DNA of 17,771 bases. It comes from an uncultured Ruminococcus sp. (lineage in GTDB: Bacteria > Bacillota > Clostridia > Oscillospirales > CAG-272). This document shows, piece after piece, positions 16,203 through 17,771 of the stretch. The first letter of the stretch is position 1. Each line of letters starts with the position of its first letter. The notes beneath the pieces are model-generated. The model was not told the DNA's origin. It ran no database searches and worked only from the letters and a program-made list of their open reading frames with translations. The stretch lies in assembly GCA_902766575.1 (NCBI GenBank), contig CACXED010000251.1, positions 1 through 17,771 on the forward strand, in the 5' to 3' direction. The translations under genes and the position numbers were made by a program.

Positions 16203-16238
16203 TTTCATCACCCCGATGCTATCATTCCCGAAGGCAAC

Positions 16239-16261
16239 AAAAAAATTCCCGCGGACGGGAA
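16239..16261 (-). terminator. Possible minus-strand terminator between divergent genes
   Basis: On the minus strand TTCCCG-TCCG-CGGGAA (16261-16246) is a 6-bp stem with a 4-nt loop, followed by seven T's (16245-16239). It lies upstream of the minus-strand membrane-protein gene and would stop antisense transcripts coming from beyond trmL. On the plus strand the same stem touches the trmL ribosome-binding site (16261-16265). Confidence 0.5.
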
Positions 16262-16276
16262 AGGAAAATTTTCAAA

Positions 16277-16777
16277 ATGAACGATATAAACATAGTCCTC
16301 GTCGAGCCGGAGATACCTCAGAACACCGGCAATATCGCGCGCACCTGCGCGGCGACCGGAGCGTCGCTGCACCTTGTGAAGCCGCTCGGCTTTGAGATCG
16401 ACGACCGGAAGCTCAAGCGCGCCGGGCTCGACTACTGGGACAAGCTCGACATTACCTATTACGAGAACCTCGACGACTTTTTCGATAAAAATCCCGACGC
16501 GAATTTTTTCTGCTTCACGACCAAGGCAAAGCATATCTACACCGACGCCGATTATTCGGGCAGAGTATTCCTGATGTTCGGCAAGGAGACCCGAGGACTG
16601 CCCGAGGAGCTGCTCTTTGCCAATCCCGACCGCTGCGTCCGTATCCCGATGCGCGACACTCTGCGCTCGCTGAACCTGTCCAACTCGGTCGCCATCGCCG
16701 TATATGAGGCTTTTCGCCAGCGGGGCTTTGAGGGTCTGCGTCCCGACGGCGAGCTGACGAAATACCGCTGGGACTGA
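16277..16777 (+). CDS. trmL: tRNA (cytidine/uridine-2'-O)-methyltransferase TrmL
   Basis: A 166-residue SPOUT-class methyltransferase that 2'-O-methylates the wobble nucleotide 34 of tRNA-Leu species using S-adenosylmethionine. Length and motifs match the family. The N-terminus is INIVLVEPEIPQNTGNIART (4-23). Motif 2 is LMFGKETRGLP (99-109). Motif 3 is IPMRDTLRSLNLSNSVAIAV (123-142), which forms the knot and cofactor pocket. AAGGA (16261-16265) precedes the ATG by 11 nt. The Bacillus homologue is known as CspR. It ends 4 bp before the stop of the converging regulator gene, with no terminator visible between them. No clear promoter is seen in the 74 bp upstream. Confidence 0.95.
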   Translation: MNDINIVLVEPEIPQNTGNIARTCAATGASLHLVKPLGFEIDDRKLKRAGLDYWDKLDITYYENLDDFFDKNPDANFFCFTTKAKHIYTDADYSGRVFLMFGKETRGLPEELLFANPDRCVRIPMRDTLRSLNLSNSVAIAVYEAFRQRGFEGLRPDGELTKYRWD

Positions 16778-16781
16778 GTTT

Positions 16782-17771
16782 TCAGCCTGTCATATACTGC
16801 TTCAGTATCCCGATGAACTCGCTCTTGCTTTTGCAGCCCGTCGAATCGAGCATAGACTTCATCCGTCGCTTCAGCGCGTTGACCGACATATAGAGCCGCT
16901 CCGAGATCTCCTCGTAGGACATCCCGTCGAGCGAGAGCCGCAGAAGCTCGATATCGGTCGGATCGGCTCCGCCGAGCAGGAACTTGAGCTGCTGTGCAAA
17001 GAGCGCGCTGTCCTCCAGATACTCGTCGGGCTCGGGCTCGACCTTCCGCGCCGAGCCGCCCGCCGGTTCGTCCCCGGAAAAGCCGCAGTCAAGCCTCGCC
17101 GCGAGAGTCTGGCCGACCCTGCCGCTCTCGAGCAGACAGAGACAGCTCACCGCTGCCCGTCCGAGCTCGTAGTAGTCGGTGACGGCGCACCTGACCTGCC
17201 CGTCGAGATGGAAGCGACGGTCGGAGAAGGTTGCGAAGGCTATGCCGCTCGTGTCGGCTCCGGCGGCGAGCAGCTGCTTTCGGAGCATCAGGTAGACGAT
17301 ATCGTTGGTGCAGATGACCGAGTCGTACTTGCCGACGTAGCGCAGGAACTCGTCGAAAATGCGCAGTCCGATGCTGCTGTGATGATAGTAAACCGCGTCC
17401 TCCTCTCCGGTCAGCGAGACGAAGGCGCGCTTTTTTGCGAGGTCGTTCAGCGAGTCGGCGTTGCAGGAGACGAGCGCGGTTTTATTAAAGCCGTCGGCGC
17501 GGAGCCGGTCGACAAGCCCCCTGATCCCCTGAGCGTAGTCAAAGGTCACATAGCTTATCGAGCTGTCGTAGGCGGGAGTCAGAAGCAGCGGACGAAGCTC
17601 CGAGCCGTCAAGGATTCCGCATAGCCAGCGCTTTGACGACGAGAGCATTATGCAGCGGCTTTTTGCGGGTATCGACGCAAGCTCGGACGAGGAGTGCAGG
17701 ATAACCTCTCCGCCGCGGGATTTAGCCTCGTCGGATATTCCGGCGGCGTAGCGCTCGCCCCAGTAGATCTT
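16782..17771 (-). CDS. LacI-type sensor domain with C-terminal LuxR-type HTH, 5' end missing
   Basis: The frame is open to the window edge, so 329 C-terminal residues are visible and the start is outside. The visible N-terminus, WGERYAAGISDEAKSRGGEV, resembles the first helix of LacI/periplasmic-binding-like sensor domains. Later segments fit the same fold: DYAQGIRGLVDRLRADGFNK, SVICTNDIVYLMLRKQLLAA and YYELGRAAVSCLCLLESGRV. The last 60 residues are a LuxR/GerE-like helix-turn-helix (DIELLRLSLDGMSYEEISER, then LYMSVNALKRRMKSML). A cytoplasmic transcription regulator with a small-molecule, perhaps sugar, sensor is the likely role. Whether a second DNA-binding domain lies in the missing N-terminus is unknown; LacI proteins normally carry theirs there. 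The Met at 17648 is internal, not the start. Confidence 0.82.
   Translation of the reverse strand, partial: KIYWGERYAAGISDEAKSRGGEVILHSSSELASIPAKSRCIMLSSSKRWLCGILDGSELRPLLLTPAYDSSISYVTFDYAQGIRGLVDRLRADGFNKTALVSCNADSLNDLAKKRAFVSLTGEEDAVYYHHSSIGLRIFDEFLRYVGKYDSVICTNDIVYLMLRKQLLAAGADTSGIAFATFSDRRFHLDGQVRCAVTDYYELGRAAVSCLCLLESGRVGQTLAARLDCGFSGDEPAGGSARKVEPEPDEYLEDSALFAQQLKFLLGGADPTDIELLRLSLDGMSYEEISERLYMSVNALKRRMKSMLDSTGCKSKSEFIGILKQYMTG

Overview
The window looks like a chromosomal segment of a fairly GC-rich Firmicute (Clostridia, probably Oscillospiraceae/Ruminococcaceae-like). Evidence: Bacillus/Clostridium-type RpoB and RpoC sequences, strong purine-rich Shine-Dalgarno sites, AT-rich sigma-A promoters in a GC-rich background, and a Firmicutes-style set of housekeeping genes. 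The taxonomic placement is inference. I saw no rRNA, tRNA, CRISPR array, insertion sequence or phage genes.

Layout. (1) 1-2830, plus strand: the 3' part of a metallo-beta-lactamase-fold gene, then pheT (phenylalanyl-tRNA synthetase beta chain); pheS is not next to pheT. (2) 2888-3979: a single gene with a HEAQH zinc-protease-like motif and AT-richer codons, bracketed by hairpins, probably an acquired gene. (3) 4079-11835: a textbook transcription unit with a perfect extended -10 promoter, a leader of about 150 nt, rpoB (very acidic C-terminal tail), rpoC and a strong terminator. The ribosomal protein genes that usually precede rpoB are absent. (4) 11854-14818: a divergent pair, a FAD-dependent oxidoreductase on the minus strand and, on the plus strand, an XRE-type DNA-binding domain fused in frame to a complete L-serine dehydratase. 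The 244 bp between them hold back-to-back promoters and two perfect palindromes. (5) 14902-15328: rpsT with its own promoter, a leader hairpin, a TTG start and a terminator. (6) 15327-17771: a membrane-anchored protein of unknown function (minus), trmL (plus), and the incomplete gene of a regulator that joins a LacI-type ligand-binding domain to a C-terminal LuxR-type helix-turn-helix (minus).

Most of the window is core information processing: tRNA charging, RNA polymerase, ribosomal protein S20 and tRNA wobble methylation. The most unusual content is the HTH-serine dehydratase fusion and its divergent control region. It suggests an enzyme that could sense its substrate or metabolic state and regulate itself and the flavoprotein gene. 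Second is the LacI-sensor/LuxR-HTH regulator at the right edge.
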